Of a stretch of DNA of 64,000 nt, positions 1-10,125 are shown piece after piece; the first letter of the stretch is position 1, and each line of letters opens with the position of its first letter. Made by a program: the position numbers and the translations under genes. The DNA comes from Telopea speciosissima. Lineage: Eukaryota; Streptophyta; Magnoliopsida; Proteales; Proteaceae. The DNA is taken from the NCBI RefSeq assembly GCF_018873765.1, contig NC_057921.1:24587784-24651783 (forward strand), given 5' to 3'. The notes beneath the pieces were generated by a model. It had not been told where the DNA came from and searched no databases. It was given only the letters and a program-made list of their open reading frames with translations.

Positions 1-205
1 ATCTCCTTTAAATAAAGAAGTGTACAACTTGGCTGCCAAGTGAGGATGACTGCTTTTAAGGAAATTACAACCACCGTATGAATGGGCTTGATTTCTTGCT
101 AAATAAGACTGATTTGCTTCAATCTCTATCCCATTGATTTTGCCAACGTTTCTTGCTAAATAAGACTGATTTGCTTCAATCTCTATCCCATTGATTTCGC
201 CAACA
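1..205 (-). repeat. copia 3' LTR (partial)
   Basis: The inner 205 bp of the 3' LTR are present; on the minus strand it begins TGTTGGCGAAAT at 205. It is base-for-base identical to 4847-5051. The gag-pol frame stays open through all of it. The missing outer part should be about 159 bp, judging from the complete LTR on the right. Confidence 0.95.
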
Positions 206-3200
206 CTCCCCCTCCAAGTTGGAGCGAAAATGTCAATTGAGGTCAACTTGGCTAACATCTTGTGAAACACACCCTTAGGAAGAGCCTTGGTAAACATGTC
301 CGCTAACTGATCTTCACTTCGGATGTAGGGAGTCTCAATAGTCTTATCTTGGACCTTTTCACGGACAAAATGACAGTCCACCTCTATGTGTTTAGTCCGT
401 TCATGAAAAACTGGATTCGCGGCTATATGAGTTGCCGCTTGATTATCACAAAACAACTTCATAGGTCTTGTAGAGTCTTTATGCAGAAGCTCACGAACAA
501 GTAAACGAAGCCAAACAAGTTCACTTGTGGTGGCAGCCATGGCTCTATACTCAGCCTCGGCACTTGAGCGCGCAACAACACCCTGCTTCTTACTCTTCCA
601 GGTAACCAGGTTGCCTCCTACGAATGTACAAAAACCAGTTGTTGACCTTCTATCCTCAGGATTTCCGGCCCAATCTGCATCTGTGTAACCAACAACCTCA
701 GTATGCCCATTCTTCTTCATCCAGATACCACGCCCTGGACAAAACTTAAGGTATCGCAATATATGGTCAACGAGCCCCATGTGGCCTTCAGTGGGAGAAT
801 GCATAAACTGGCTTACGAAACTGACAGCATAAGCAATATCCGGTCTAGTGATGGTTAGGTAGATTAACTTTCCTACCAACCGCTGAAACTGTCCACGATC
901 AGGTAATGGATTATTTTTTTCAATAAACTTGCTGTTATAATCCATTGGAGTATTAGCTGGCTTTGCCCCAAGCTTTCCAGTTTCCTTCAACAAATCCAAA
1001 ACATATTTTCTTTGCGAGAGAAATAGCCCTTTGCTAGAACTTGCTATCTCAATTCCAAGGAAGTAACGCAATCTTCCCAGATCCTTGATGTCGAATTTCT
1101 CTCTCAAGTATTGCTTTAGAACTCCAATTTCATAAAGATCATCACCAGTGATGACTATGTCATCGACATAGATTAGCACCACCACAACAGACTTTGAGCT
1201 TCTTTTAACAAATAATGAGGGATCAGACTCACTTTTCTTGAAATCAAAGGACAAGAGAGCAGAACTTAGCTTACCATACCAAGCCCGAGGTGACTGCTTG
1301 AGTCCATAAATAGCTTTATTTAGCTTACACACAATTCCAGGTTGTCCTTCTAAGGGATGTCCAGGAGGAAGGTCCATGTAAACCTCCTCTTCAAGATCCC
1401 CATGTAAAAAAACATTTTTTACGTCCATCTGAAAGAGAGACCAACTTTGATTAACAGCAATAGAAATAAGGACCCTAACGGTGTTCATTTTAGCAACCAG
1501 AGCGAATGTTTCTTTATAATCCACTCCATATGTTTGGGTGTACCCCTTTGCCACCAACCTGGCTTTGTGTCTCTCAATGGACCCATCACTCTTGTATTTG
1601 ATCCTATACACCCATCGACAACCCACAGACCGTTTCCCATGTGGCAATGACACAATGTCCCAAGTATGATTTTTGTCAAGAGCTAGGAGCTCCTCATTCA
1701 TGGCTTCTTTCCATACAGGTAACCCTTGTGCCTCAAAATAGGTAGCCGGTTCTGAGTGGTTGCTAATGGCAGTCAGAAAGGCAAGATAATCTGAAGAAAT
1801 ATTATCATAGCAAATATGCGCCTGTATAGGGTAAGCCACGGCTGCAGAGTGATATGTGGAAAAATCACGGAGTCTGGTAGAAGGTTGTGGAACACGAGTA
1901 GACCTGCGTACAGGAGCAGGTGGCATCGGCACTGGTGCATTGGCTTCACCAGTAGGCAATAGTGCATCATCATTCGGCAGAATTGTAGTGGTGTCAACAC
2001 AGTTCTCACCACAGTTCTCACCAGTTGGCGGTGGCAGTTCTATGGAGTCACCACCATTCTTACTTTCATCAATACCACTAGTGAGAGGCAGAGGAGCAAC
2101 TTCAACATCGAAATCACTATAATCATAATTGTTCTGAGTATTCTCCCCCTGAAGTTGTTCTCTGCGAGGGAAAAACAAGTGATTTTCATCAAAAATGGCA
2201 TCACGAGAAATATAAACCCGTTTTGTGGAAGGGTCATAACACTTATACCCCTTTTTCACAGAGGAATACCCCAAAAAAATGCATTTTTTTGCACGAGGTT
2301 CAAGCTTATTCCCCAGCTGGGAATGAACAAAGCAAATACTGCCAAAGACACGCAGGTGAGAAATATTCACAGGTCGACTAAGGAGAACCTCCATAGGTGA
2401 TTTATATTTCAAGACTTTACTAGGAAGTCGATTAATTAAATAGCAGCTGGTGAGTACTGCATCAGACCAATATTGTTTAGGTAGATTTGCATGAAACAGA
2501 AGGGATCGGGTCACCTCAAGTAGGTGACGATTCTTCCTTTCGGCGACTCCATTTTGTTGTGGAGTGCCCACACAAGAAGTCTGGTGAACAATACCAAGAC
2601 TCTTAAGAACTCTCTGAAAGGAGTTGTTGGTGTACTCAGTTCCATTGTCAGTGCGTAAAATTTTAACACTTCGCCCATACTGAGTACGAGTCATATTGTA
2701 GAAATCTTGAAAAATTTGCAACACTTCGGTTTTAGAGGACAGTAAATACAGCCAGGTGACCCGAGTTTTATCATCTATAAACGTGACAAAATATTTAAAT
2801 CCATCTCGTGAGTCAACAGGTGCACTCCCCCAAACGTCAGAATGAACAATATCAAATATTTCAGAAGAAACATGAGTACTAGTAGAAAATGGTAACCGAT
2901 GCTGTTTTGAAAACCGACAAATGTCACAACCACTAGAATTAAGAGAAAAATCTGAATTCAAATAATGTAACACCCTATCAGATGGATGCCCCATTCGGAA
3001 ATGCCAAAGCCGAGCCACTTCATCTTTGTTTTGACGAGCACTTAAGGCCTTGCTAGGAATGTCAATTACATATAGCCCGTCTTGAAAACGCCCTTCACCA
3101 ATCTTCTTCTCTGTGAGCCTGTCCTGAAATGTGACCTTGTTGGAAGAAAAAATCACATTGCAATTCAATTCTTTAGTCATTTTTCCAACAGATAACAAAT

Positions 3201-4437
3201 TAGATGACAGAGATGGCACAAACAAAGTATGTGCGGACGTGGAGAACAAATTTAATGTCCCAAGTCCTTTGATCGGGACTTTTTCTCCATTAGCAACAGT
3301 GATGGAAGATTGGATCCCATCACATACATTTGACAGACAATCAGATGTGCAACACATATGGTCAGTAGCTCCTGAATCAATAATAAAACAATTCTGAGAT
3401 GTAACAGAGAAGGCAGAGATGTTACCAGAAGTTTGAACCATGTTGCTAGACTCCAAGGTTGGAGGGTTTGATGTGCCACTTTGTTTCAACAGTTGTTGGA
3501 GCTGTGAAGAAATCTGACTCAGAGAGGATTGTAAATCGGGTGTAGGAGCTTGGGCAACAACCATGGCATCAGGTGCCTTGTCCTTGTTGGTCCTTAAATG
3601 AGGATACAGACTCCAACAGCGATCCTTGGTATGACCATCTTTATTACAGTGTTCACAGTGATACTTAGAAACACGCCCTTTCCCTTTGCCTTTACCAGAT
3701 ACGGTTCGACCTCCACTGCCAGATTGTTGACTCAGATTGGCAGTGGTGGTATTCGCAGAGGTTTCAACAATTTCTCCCCCTATCTTAGAATCAGGATTCA
3801 TGGCTCTTTTTCGAGTTTCTTCACGCTGAATAGTAGCACAAACATTAATAAAAGATGGAAGCGGAGAACTCATGAGAATTTGCCTCCTCAAATCTTCATA
3901 CTCAGGTCGAAGACTGGCTAACAACTGAAAAATTTTATCCTGCTCAGCACGTTTAGTATATTCCTCAATGGTAGAAGCAGTGGGTCGATATTGTCGAAGT
4001 TCATCCCACTTTTTCTTTAAATTACCAAGATGTTCAGTGAAGGATTGACCCGAGGCCTGCTCGGTTTTACAAAGTTCTTGTTGTAGTTCAAAGACTCGAG
4101 AGGCATTGTCTTGATGCCCATACATATTTTTCAAAGATTCCCAAAGTTCACTAGATGTTTCAGAATAAGCGAAAATCTCATAAATCTGAGGTTCCATGGA
4201 ATTAAATAGCCATGACATGACAAGATTGTCATTGGCTTGCCATTCAACAAGTTTATCATCATTAGAACTTGGGGCTTTAGTCTGACCATTAATATGGCCC
4301 AATTTTGAACGACCTCCAAGAGCGACGGAGACAGCTCGAGACCAAGGGAGGTAGTTTCGGCCATTAAGTAAAATAGAGGTAAGTCTATTATTCACTTCAT
4401 GCGAACTAGACTTGCTACTATCAGCAGAACCAGTCAT
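1..4437 (-). CDS. copia gag-pol polyprotein, open through window edge (1479 codons visible)
   Basis: I translated this frame codon by codon from ATG at 4437 to base 1 and found no stop. Gag is followed by a CCHC zinc knuckle (C261, C264, H269, C274). The protease has DSGA with active-site D354. Integrase shows the zinc-binding H479/H484 and C504/C507, then the catalytic triad D534, D597, E633 with the standard 35-residue last spacing. RT has YVDD at 1090-1093. RNase H has D1253/D1255 in the YTDADWAG box, E1294/E1296 and D1331. The frame continues through the polypurine tract into the LTR. If the unseen LTR matches the right-hand LTR, it stops 24-26 bases beyond the window after about 1487 residues, 76 of them LTR-encoded. 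All catalytic residues I checked are present, so it could be functional. Two family-conserved spots differ (DVKNVFLHG and ETFALVAK, where I expect an alanine and a proline). Confidence 0.95.
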   Translation of the reverse strand, partial: MTGSADSSKSSSHEVNNRLTSILLNGRNYLPWSRAVSVALGGRSKLGHINGQTKAPSSNDDKLVEWQANDNLVMSWLFNSMEPQIYEIFAYSETSSELWESLKNMYGHQDNASRVFELQQELCKTEQASGQSFTEHLGNLKKKWDELRQYRPTASTIEEYTKRAEQDKIFQLLASLRPEYEDLRRQILMSSPLPSFINVCATIQREETRKRAMNPDSKIGGEIVETSANTTTANLSQQSGSGGRTVSGKGKGKGRVSKYHCEHCNKDGHTKDRCWSLYPHLRTNKDKAPDAMVVAQAPTPDLQSSLSQISSQLQQLLKQSGTSNPPTLESSNMVQTSGNISAFSVTSQNCFIIDSGATDHMCCTSDCLSNVCDGIQSSITVANGEKVPIKGLGTLNLFSTSAHTLFVPSLSSNLLSVGKMTKELNCNVIFSSNKVTFQDRLTEKKIGEGRFQDGLYVIDIPSKALSARQNKDEVARLWHFRMGHPSDRVLHYLNSDFSLNSSGCDICRFSKQHRLPFSTSTHVSSEIFDIVHSDVWGSAPVDSRDGFKYFVTFIDDKTRVTWLYLLSSKTEVLQIFQDFYNMTRTQYGRSVKILRTDNGTEYTNNSFQRVLKSLGIVHQTSCVGTPQQNGVAERKNRHLLEVTRSLLFHANLPKQYWSDAVLTSCYLINRLPSKVLKYKSPMEVLLSRPVNISHLRVFGSICFVHSQLGNKLEPRAKKCIFLGYSSVKKGYKCYDPSTKRVYISRDAIFDENHLFFPRREQLQGENTQNNYDYSDFDVEVAPLPLTSGIDESKNGGDSIELPPPTGENCGENCVDTTTILPNDDALLPTGEANAPVPMPPAPVRRSTRVPQPSTRLRDFSTYHSAAVAYPIQAHICYDNISSDYLAFLTAISNHSEPATYFEAQGLPVWKEAMNEELLALDKNHTWDIVSLPHGKRSVGCRWVYRIKYKSDGSIERHKARLVAKGYTQTYGVDYKETFALVAKMNTVRVLISIAVNQSWSLFQMDVKNVFLHGDLEEEVYMDLPPGHPLEGQPGIVCKLNKAIYGLKQSPRAWYGKLSSALLSFDFKKSESDPSLFVKRSSKSVVVVLIYVDDIVITGDDLYEIGVLKQYLREKFDIKDLGRLRYFLGIEIASSSKGLFLSQRKYVLDLLKETGKLGAKPANTPMDYNSKFIEKNNPLPDRGQFQRLVGKLIYLTITRPDIAYAVSFVSQFMHSPTEGHMGLVDHILRYLKFCPGRGIWMKKNGHTEVVGYTDADWAGNPEDRRSTTGFCTFVGGNLVTWKSKKQGVVARSSAEAEYRAMAATTSELVWLRLLVRELLHKDSTRPMKLFCDNQAATHIAANPVFHERTKHIEVDCHFVREKVQDKTIETPYIRSEDQLADMFTKALPKGVFHKMLAKLTSIDIFAPTWRGSVGEINGIEIEANQSYLARNVGKINGIEIEANQSYLARNQAHSYGGCNFLKSSHPHLAAKLYTSLFKGD
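206..215 (-). other. copia polypurine tract
   Basis: On the minus strand the sequence GGAGGGGGAG directly abuts the TG start of the 3' LTR. This is the expected plus-strand primer for reverse transcription. It lies inside the open gag-pol frame, encoding the residues just before the LTR-encoded tail. Confidence 0.9.
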
Positions 4438-4675
4438 TGTAAATAACGGATGACAATAAATAAATCAGGAAAAAAAAAACTTATCTGTGAATAAGAGCAG
4501 CAGCAGAAAATATCCAAAAAAAAAGGTCACAACTGATTGCATTAACAGCAGCTCAAGAGAAACGATCACAGCTAATCGCATTAACAACAGCTCAAGAGAA
4601 ACGATCACAGCAGCACAAGTAATTATCGGCAGCGACAGAACCAATCATATCATTCTCGTCCCATGATCTTGATCC
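4438..4675 (-). other. copia leader between PBS and gag start
   Basis: Untranslated leader of the copia RNA. It contains a short imperfect tandem repeat (about 4525-4610) built on the words GATCACAGC and ATTAACA, and an A-rich run near 4469-4522. No ORF in it is convincing. Confidence 0.6.
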
Positions 4676-4687
4676 GCTCTGATACCA
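4676..4687 (-). other. copia primer-binding site (initiator Met tRNA)
   Basis: On the minus strand TGGTATCAGAGC begins immediately after the CA end of the 5' LTR. It is complementary to the 3' end of plant initiator methionine tRNA, the usual copia primer. It fixes the element's orientation and the inner LTR boundary. Confidence 0.95.
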
Positions 4688-5051
4688 TGTTCTAAATGCT
4701 TTAAATAACGATTGCAAGGCGAAAGGTAGAAGAGAAAGAGGAAAAGGAAGAGCACAACAAAGATTTAATGTGGTTCGGCCTTCATAGAAGAACCTACGTC
4801 CACAGAGAAAACCCCATTTTTACTTAGTTACATGGGGAGGAGAAGAATCTCCTTTAAATAAAGAAGTGTACAACTTGGCTGCCAAGTGAGGATGACTGCT
4901 TTTAAGGAAATTACAACCACCGTATGAATGGGCTTGATTTCTTGCTAAATAAGACTGATTTGCTTCAATCTCTATCCCATTGATTTTGCCAACGTTTCTT
5001 GCTAAATAAGACTGATTTGCTTCAATCTCTATCCCATTGATTTCGCCAACA
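4688..5051 (-). repeat. copia 5' LTR (364 bp)
   Basis: A complete LTR that on the minus strand starts TGTTGGCGAA (5051) and ends TTTAGAACA (4688), with TG and CA termini. It holds two 57-bp tandem units at 4937-4993 and 4994-5050 that differ at about two bases; both copies also occur in the other LTR (91-147, 148-204). A TTTAAATAAAG stretch near 4853 could serve as the TATA region. The short frame read here on the minus strand (ending 4820) is the same frame that terminates gag-pol in the 3' LTR. Confidence 0.95.
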
Positions 5052-7149
5052 CTTTGCATACTAGTGTTTTATTTCCTTCTCTTTTTATTTTATAAAATTT
5101 CTACTTGGCACTACGTTCTCCACTCACATGGTTTCTTCTTACAATCACAGAACAACAGTGGAGGTGTCATTCTCTTTGGATGTTGAGGAAGAAAAGCCAT
5201 TCTAGGTAATTTTGTAATTTCTTTCCAAAAATTATGGCCCCTTTATTTTTTTTCTTCTAGTAAGGTTGGGAAAATTTAATGCACTTCATCCATGCTTTAT
5301 AGTTGTATATAGGATAAAGTCATTGATTTTAAGTTTTCTCGCAAATTCAAATTTGAAGTCATTGTTTTCATCCATGGAGGATTCTACTAATAGAATGTGG
5401 GAAAGGGTTCAATTATCTGAATGGTATATGGGAATCTATCCTTTGCGAACCCAATCATGCATTTCCGAAAAGCATCTAAGAGGTACTTTTGGAAATAGGT
5501 TTGATAGTTTCCAATGAAATTGGGGAATTACATCCCTCACCTTGGATATGGTGGAATTTCATACATAATATAAATGCTGATTCTTTTATTTTTTTTAAAG
5601 TACAATTCTGTTTACCTCTTTTGTTGATGGTTGACCTTATTAGGAAAGATTTACATGGCAGAGATTAGATTGTTGGTCTCTAATATAAATGATTAATTCA
5701 AGTCTTTTTGTGGCAGATTCTGTACAGTACTCCGATGTCCCTATCCGGACTGTCTCTGAGGTTTGCTTCTCTCTCTCTCTCTATCTATCTATATATATAT
5801 ATTGCCTAGAGGTGCTTCAAAACCTTGACTTGTAAATATTTGGATGGAGTTTAAGAATTTCAATTCTTAACAAATAGTTGAACTGTCTGAAAATATGAAC
5901 TTAAGATTGCAAGGACAATCAAAGTCAATATACGAATGGTTCTCTTCAGTTTAATTAGTAGTGTTCTTATGTTTTTTTTGGGGGGTGGGTCTTAAGAGCA
6001 AATATTTAGGTCGAGACATTAGGCTAAATAAAATCGATTTCGTTGACTGAGAAGATGGAGGTTTCAGCCTTTCAGGCTTCATTGCTAAGCTGAGAGCCTG
6101 AGATTTTCAGATAAAATAATTAATATAACTTGGCTATAATGGATGAGTAAGAGATTGTAACTTAATAAAATGTCTGTACCTACTTAAACATAAAATTAAA
6201 GAAAAGAAACGGATTTCCAACATGCAAGATCAAAAGAAGACTCCCAACACATCTAAATTCTAATCTGAAACTCAGATCAATACTCTGATTAGTATATAGA
6301 TCACAAGTTTCCTTGCTGTAATTTTTATTCTCTTCTGCTTATCCAATTGCAGCAGTAGCGTTCTTATCCCTCTCATAGAGAAGCTGTCCACTTTAGACTT
6401 CACTTCACTCTCTACCTTGTTGGAAAGATTCCACACATTAGATGAGGGATTCAATATGATGACAATGCTTGTACAATCTTTGCACTTTATAAGTATTATA
6501 CTTTGCATTGCTTGCTTTTTACCAAGAGAAAAATTTTTACATATTGTGTGGGATTTAAATCATTATTGAATCTCTTTGTTGTGTTATTTGTTTAATTTGT
6601 CTGCTTTCAAGGAAATTTCTCATTGGGTACTATTTATGTTCTTATCAGAAAAATAATTTGTTGAGTCTATTCTTCTTTTTGCAGATATGATGCTGATGTT
6701 ATTTATTTTGATGAAGGTGTTAGAACAGCCAAGCAGCAGTAGTTAGAGGCAAAATTATTGCAAGTATTACTTAAAAGTTTTTAACTGTGTTAATGCAAGA
6801 GTGGAGCCTTGCGAATCCTAGCATTCTTTTTTTTGGGAATTACTAGTTGAAGGAACATCTAATTTGGAAGTGTATATAGTCCATTACTTTGCAGATTGTA
6901 GGGTGCTCGATCCTCCTCCGCCCCCCCCTTGTGTTCTAGCTTTGTATTCTTGTTCGTAATGAAAAAGATGATTTCTGAAATAGATGTTTGTCATTCTTTG
7001 TTACTTTATATTATCTTATTTGCTAGATGTTGGACATGAGTGAAATGGATGTTGGGCTTCAGTGAAATTTGTCTCCCCTTCTTTAATATGGATGTATTTA
7101 CAGGAATTTATTATGCACATTAATTTTTTTTTAAATGTTATATGTATTT
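5052..7149 (+). other. non-coding region with possible exon scraps of an old gene
   Basis: No long ORF. Three short stretches look exon-like on the plus strand: about 5150-5205 between a CACAG acceptor and AG/GTAATT, about 5717-5762 between TGTGGCAG and GAG/GTTTGC, and 6686-6742 after TTTTTGCAG, ending in TAG. The last reads YDADVIYFDEGVRTAKQQ and stop. The reading phases do not join cleanly, so this may be a broken gene tail or chance. A TC/TA microsatellite sits at 5768-5801. I did not recognise the protein. Confidence 0.2.
5768..5801. repeat. TC / TCTA / TA compound microsatellite
   Basis: Runs of TC, then TATC, then TA in direct succession, immediately downstream of a possible exon end at 5762. 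Confidence 0.85.
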
Positions 7150-7422
7150 ACGATGTGAATGTATTTCCGTCTTATATAATATATTTTAAGCTATGGTATT
7201 TTCCTTCCGTCTTATATACTTTATTTTATTGTACAGAATATTTTACTGTCGCAAACACATTCAGAACCCACGGTGGATTTTTTTCCGTCGTATATGGATA
7301 CGATGGAAGTCTATCCGACGGACCTGCGACGGTAAACTACCATCGTAAATGTAGTATTTGCTACGGAAATTTTTTTTTGTTACGGAAAATTTTCGTCGCA
7401 AAAAACCAAAATTGTTGTAGTG
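7150..7422. mobile_element. right terminus of a CACTA (En/Spm-type) DNA transposon
   Basis: The segment ends TTGTTGTAGTG at 7422; its reverse complement begins CACTACAACAATTTTGG, the standard CACTA terminus. The adjoining 250 bp carry many short direct and inverted motifs of the CCGTCG, CGACGG and CTACGGAA type in both orientations, as expected for CACTA subterminal repeats. I found no matching CACTACAA left end between the copia element and here, so it is an orphan end. The 3-bp duplication candidate is TTT after 7422. Confidence 0.65.
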
Positions 7423-7466
7423 TTTCTTGTATACGGGCCTCTCCTTTGGTGGTGAGGTGGTGACTG

Positions 7467-9377
7467 GGCACCCGGTGCATGGGAGTATGATAAGGATGAG
7501 CTGGTGAGGCAGCTCGAGTCTCTTCATCCTGATTCGAACGTGGTGGTGCAGTGATTCCATTGCGAGTGGGAGGGGAAGAAAGTGACTAACTCCTCCAGCT
7601 GTGAGAAGCTGGATCAGCAGGCGAGGTGTTTCATCCTCTATCTCCTGGGGAACACCTTGTTTAGCACCAGCGGCATGAGGATCCACATCTCCATGGTGTG
7701 GTACCTCAGAGATCTATAGAAGATGAAGACCTTCGACTGGGGTGGGCTATGCCCATATACTGGGGCAGGCACCCAGTGCATCGAAGGCACTTGGTTCGTA
7801 CCAAAGGTAATCCGCTGTTCCTTTCTTGTATTTACTCTGTCTTGATTTGTACCTATCTTGATCTGTTGCTTGTACTGATGTTCTTTGTCTTGATTGTAGT
7901 GTTTGTGTTATGACCATCTGGGAGTACGTGCTCCTAGGTTAAGATCTCAGGATGACACCTACTTCCTGAGGGTGGGGATGTGGTTGGCTGACAACACCCG
8001 TCCTAAGGAGAGGACTGTCTCAGTGTCAGTTATCGGGGAGATGCTGGACAGGCTCTCCCCATAGGTGGTAAGGATTTGTTCTTATTTGCCTGTTTTATTT
8101 TCACTGTCTTACACTTGACTTGATATTGACTTTGACTTGAATGTGTTGGTGTTGATAGGTTGTGTGGCAGCCGTTCGAGTCTCTTTAGTTAGGTGTGCAA
8201 ACTCAATTGGAGGTGACTAGGAAACTCGTGCCACGATGCATGGTCTTTGCTGGGCCTTTTGGGTACGCCTGGTATCTGGGGTACAGGGCCTATAGGTAGT
8301 GGCCAGGTGTCGAGAGGCCTTGTATTCCCATGAGGCCTCCTCGCTTCATGCTTGAGCCAGAGAGACTCTCCAAGAAGGAGATGAACCGGTTTATGAAGGG
8401 CGTCGATGCACGGTCCTTCATCGAGCCGAACGCATGGGAACTTTACCGCGGGTACAGGGTGAAGGAGTTGATATGTATTCGACTCACTCCTTCGGGTCCA
8501 TAGGTAAGTCTTTGATACTTCTTTCTTTCAATTTGTTGCTTCTTTTAGTTTATTGACTTGCCCTTTGTGTGTACTCAGGCCCCGATCGGCATCGAGCCTT
8601 ATGAGGCTGGGGAGGTGACTGATGTTGCTGCTAGCACTTTGACTTGCGAGGCCACTTCGTTCGAGTCTACTCCTCAGATGACACCCCCTCTTGCTGGTAA
8701 GACTAGGACTAGATTGTCTTTGGCGCCTTCATGTTCGTACAAGGTTTCAGATGCTTTCTTCCCAGTGCTCGGGTGGTCATTCATCTATTAGGGTAGAGAG
8801 GTGCCCATTCATCGATCATCCTCATCCGTTGCCGGCTTTCTAGTGACTTTGACTTTGTAAGTATCCTGATTCTACTTATGTTTGCATTTCCTTCCTTCTA
8901 TGATAGGCTAACCATCGGTTTTAGTGTAGGTTCCCGACTATAGGTATGATGACCTATTGGGGATGGTCGCCAATCTGAAAGAGCTTGCCGCTTCCTAGTA
9001 TGAGCGGATCCTTCAGTTGGTGAGTGGCTTGTTGTGTTGTGCTGCTACCTACATGGTTAGTAAAAGAAAATGTATGATGATGTGAATGCTTGACATGTAA
9101 TACAGGAGGGTGACATTTTGGGGTATGAGGCGACTGCCAACCGGCTCTAAAAAGAAAGGGACGAGGCCCTGGTTGCCGTCCAGCCTACCCCAGTTGTAGA
9201 GGTTACGGCGTCGCAGTCCCCGATGATCCAGATTGATGATCCTGTTGATGGCCAGGATGCGTAGGCAAACGAGGAGTGAGAGGAGGGTAAGGAGGATGAA
9301 GATGATGACGGGAACGAGGACGGAGATGGGAATGAGGAGGATGGGCACAGAGAGGAAGAGGAAGGTGGAGGATAGTA
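7467..9377 (+). pseudogene. plant mobile domain (PMD, MAIN-like) pseudogene, multi-exon
   Basis: Joined plus-strand exon-like blocks resemble the plant mobile domain, a transposon-associated domain also present in MAIN/MAIL proteins. Block 1 (7467-7806) contains ARCFILYLLGNTLFS and TFDWGGLCPY and ends at AAG/GTAATC. Block 2 (about 7899-8063) contains YFLRVGMWLADNTRP. Block 3 (about 8159-8502) contains VVWQPFESL and VFAGPFGYAWYLGYRAYR and ends before GTAAGT. Block 4 begins after ACTCAG at 8579. The last block (about 9105-9377) is a highly acidic tail. At least eight in-frame stops interrupt it; most look like CAG to TAG or TGG to TAG/TGA changes. The domain call rests on remembered family motifs. 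Confidence 0.55.
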
Positions 9378-10125
9378 GCTTTGTCCTCATTTAATTTTTT
9401 GTTTTTGTTTTGTGAATGTATAGATGATGAACAATTCCAGACCTTTGAGCCTTATACATGTTTTTTGGATGAACTTGATTAATTGATTTTTAATCCATTT
9501 CTAGGATTTTTGATCAATTATGTGGGTTGAAAGGTCAATAGGGATGTATGAATGTGTGGGTGATATGGGATGGTCCATTGTGACCCTAGGGTATATGATG
9601 ATGTGTCGGGACGGCAGGGACCCATTGATGTAGTGCGAACTGCCTAAAAATGTGTAAATTCAACTTAGGCTACAAAATTATAGTATCGACATTGAGCCGA
9701 TGTCGATCGACAGTGAATGGGCATCCCTCAACATCGAAATTGATGTTGTAGGTGTCGAATGCTATTGTCTGAATGTCGAAATAACTTAGACAGTAAAAAT
9801 GCACTGCTTGACATGAGCCATCTGGGATCGACATCGAAGTAGGTTCCTCAACATTGTGTCGATGTCGATGGTACCTTGGTTCGCTATTAACTCGGGGTTT
9901 TCCACTATCGATTCCGTGTTTCCAATTCTGATTTGTTTCCTTTTTGAAATGCCCAGTTGTGAGATTTTTTGATTTTCCTTCCTTTCTTGAGCCCTTGGTC
10001 TTCCTTAGGGCTATATTAAGCGGTTTAGGGAGTGTGAGAACTCTCACTTTTTCCTTCCCTTGCTCTTGGGGTGTTCTTCTCCTCTTCATCCTCTTGTTTG
10101 CTATATATTTTTATTTCTTCCAAGC
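9378..10125 (+). promoter_or_regulatory. non-coding upstream region of the DUF7745-like gene, with TCGATGTCGA word cluster
   Basis: No coding sequence is evident. Between about 9675 and 9870 variants of ATCGACAT and ATGTCGAT recur in both orientations; one pair (9685-9692 with 9700-9707) forms perfect 8-base hairpin arms. Closer to the gene is a CTATATTAAG box near 10010 that could act as TATA, followed by a pyrimidine-rich leader. Regulatory function is inferred only from position. Confidence 0.35.

Larger units (their letters stand above)
1..5051 (-). mobile_element. Ty1/copia LTR retrotransposon, near complete, left end outside window
   Basis: This is a minus-strand element read from the 5' LTR (5051 to 4688) through the primer-binding site (4687-4676), an uninterrupted gag-pol frame starting at 4437, and the polypurine tract (215-206) into the 3' LTR, which leaves the window at base 1. 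The order gag, protease, integrase, RT, RNase H is the copia order. Bases 1-205 match 4847-5051 without a difference, so the insertion is recent. The left LTR end and left target duplication lie outside the window; the right flank begins CTTTG at 5052. I did not assign a copia lineage. Confidence 0.95.

Noticed and set aside
7261-7686. 141-codon minus-strand ORF
   Set aside because: It is the complement of the CACTA end and the plus-strand PMD-like block, and shows no domain.
9670-10089. 139-codon minus-strand ORF
   Set aside because: It lies over the hairpin word cluster and promoter of the DUF7745-like gene. Composition is repeat-like with no homology I recognise.
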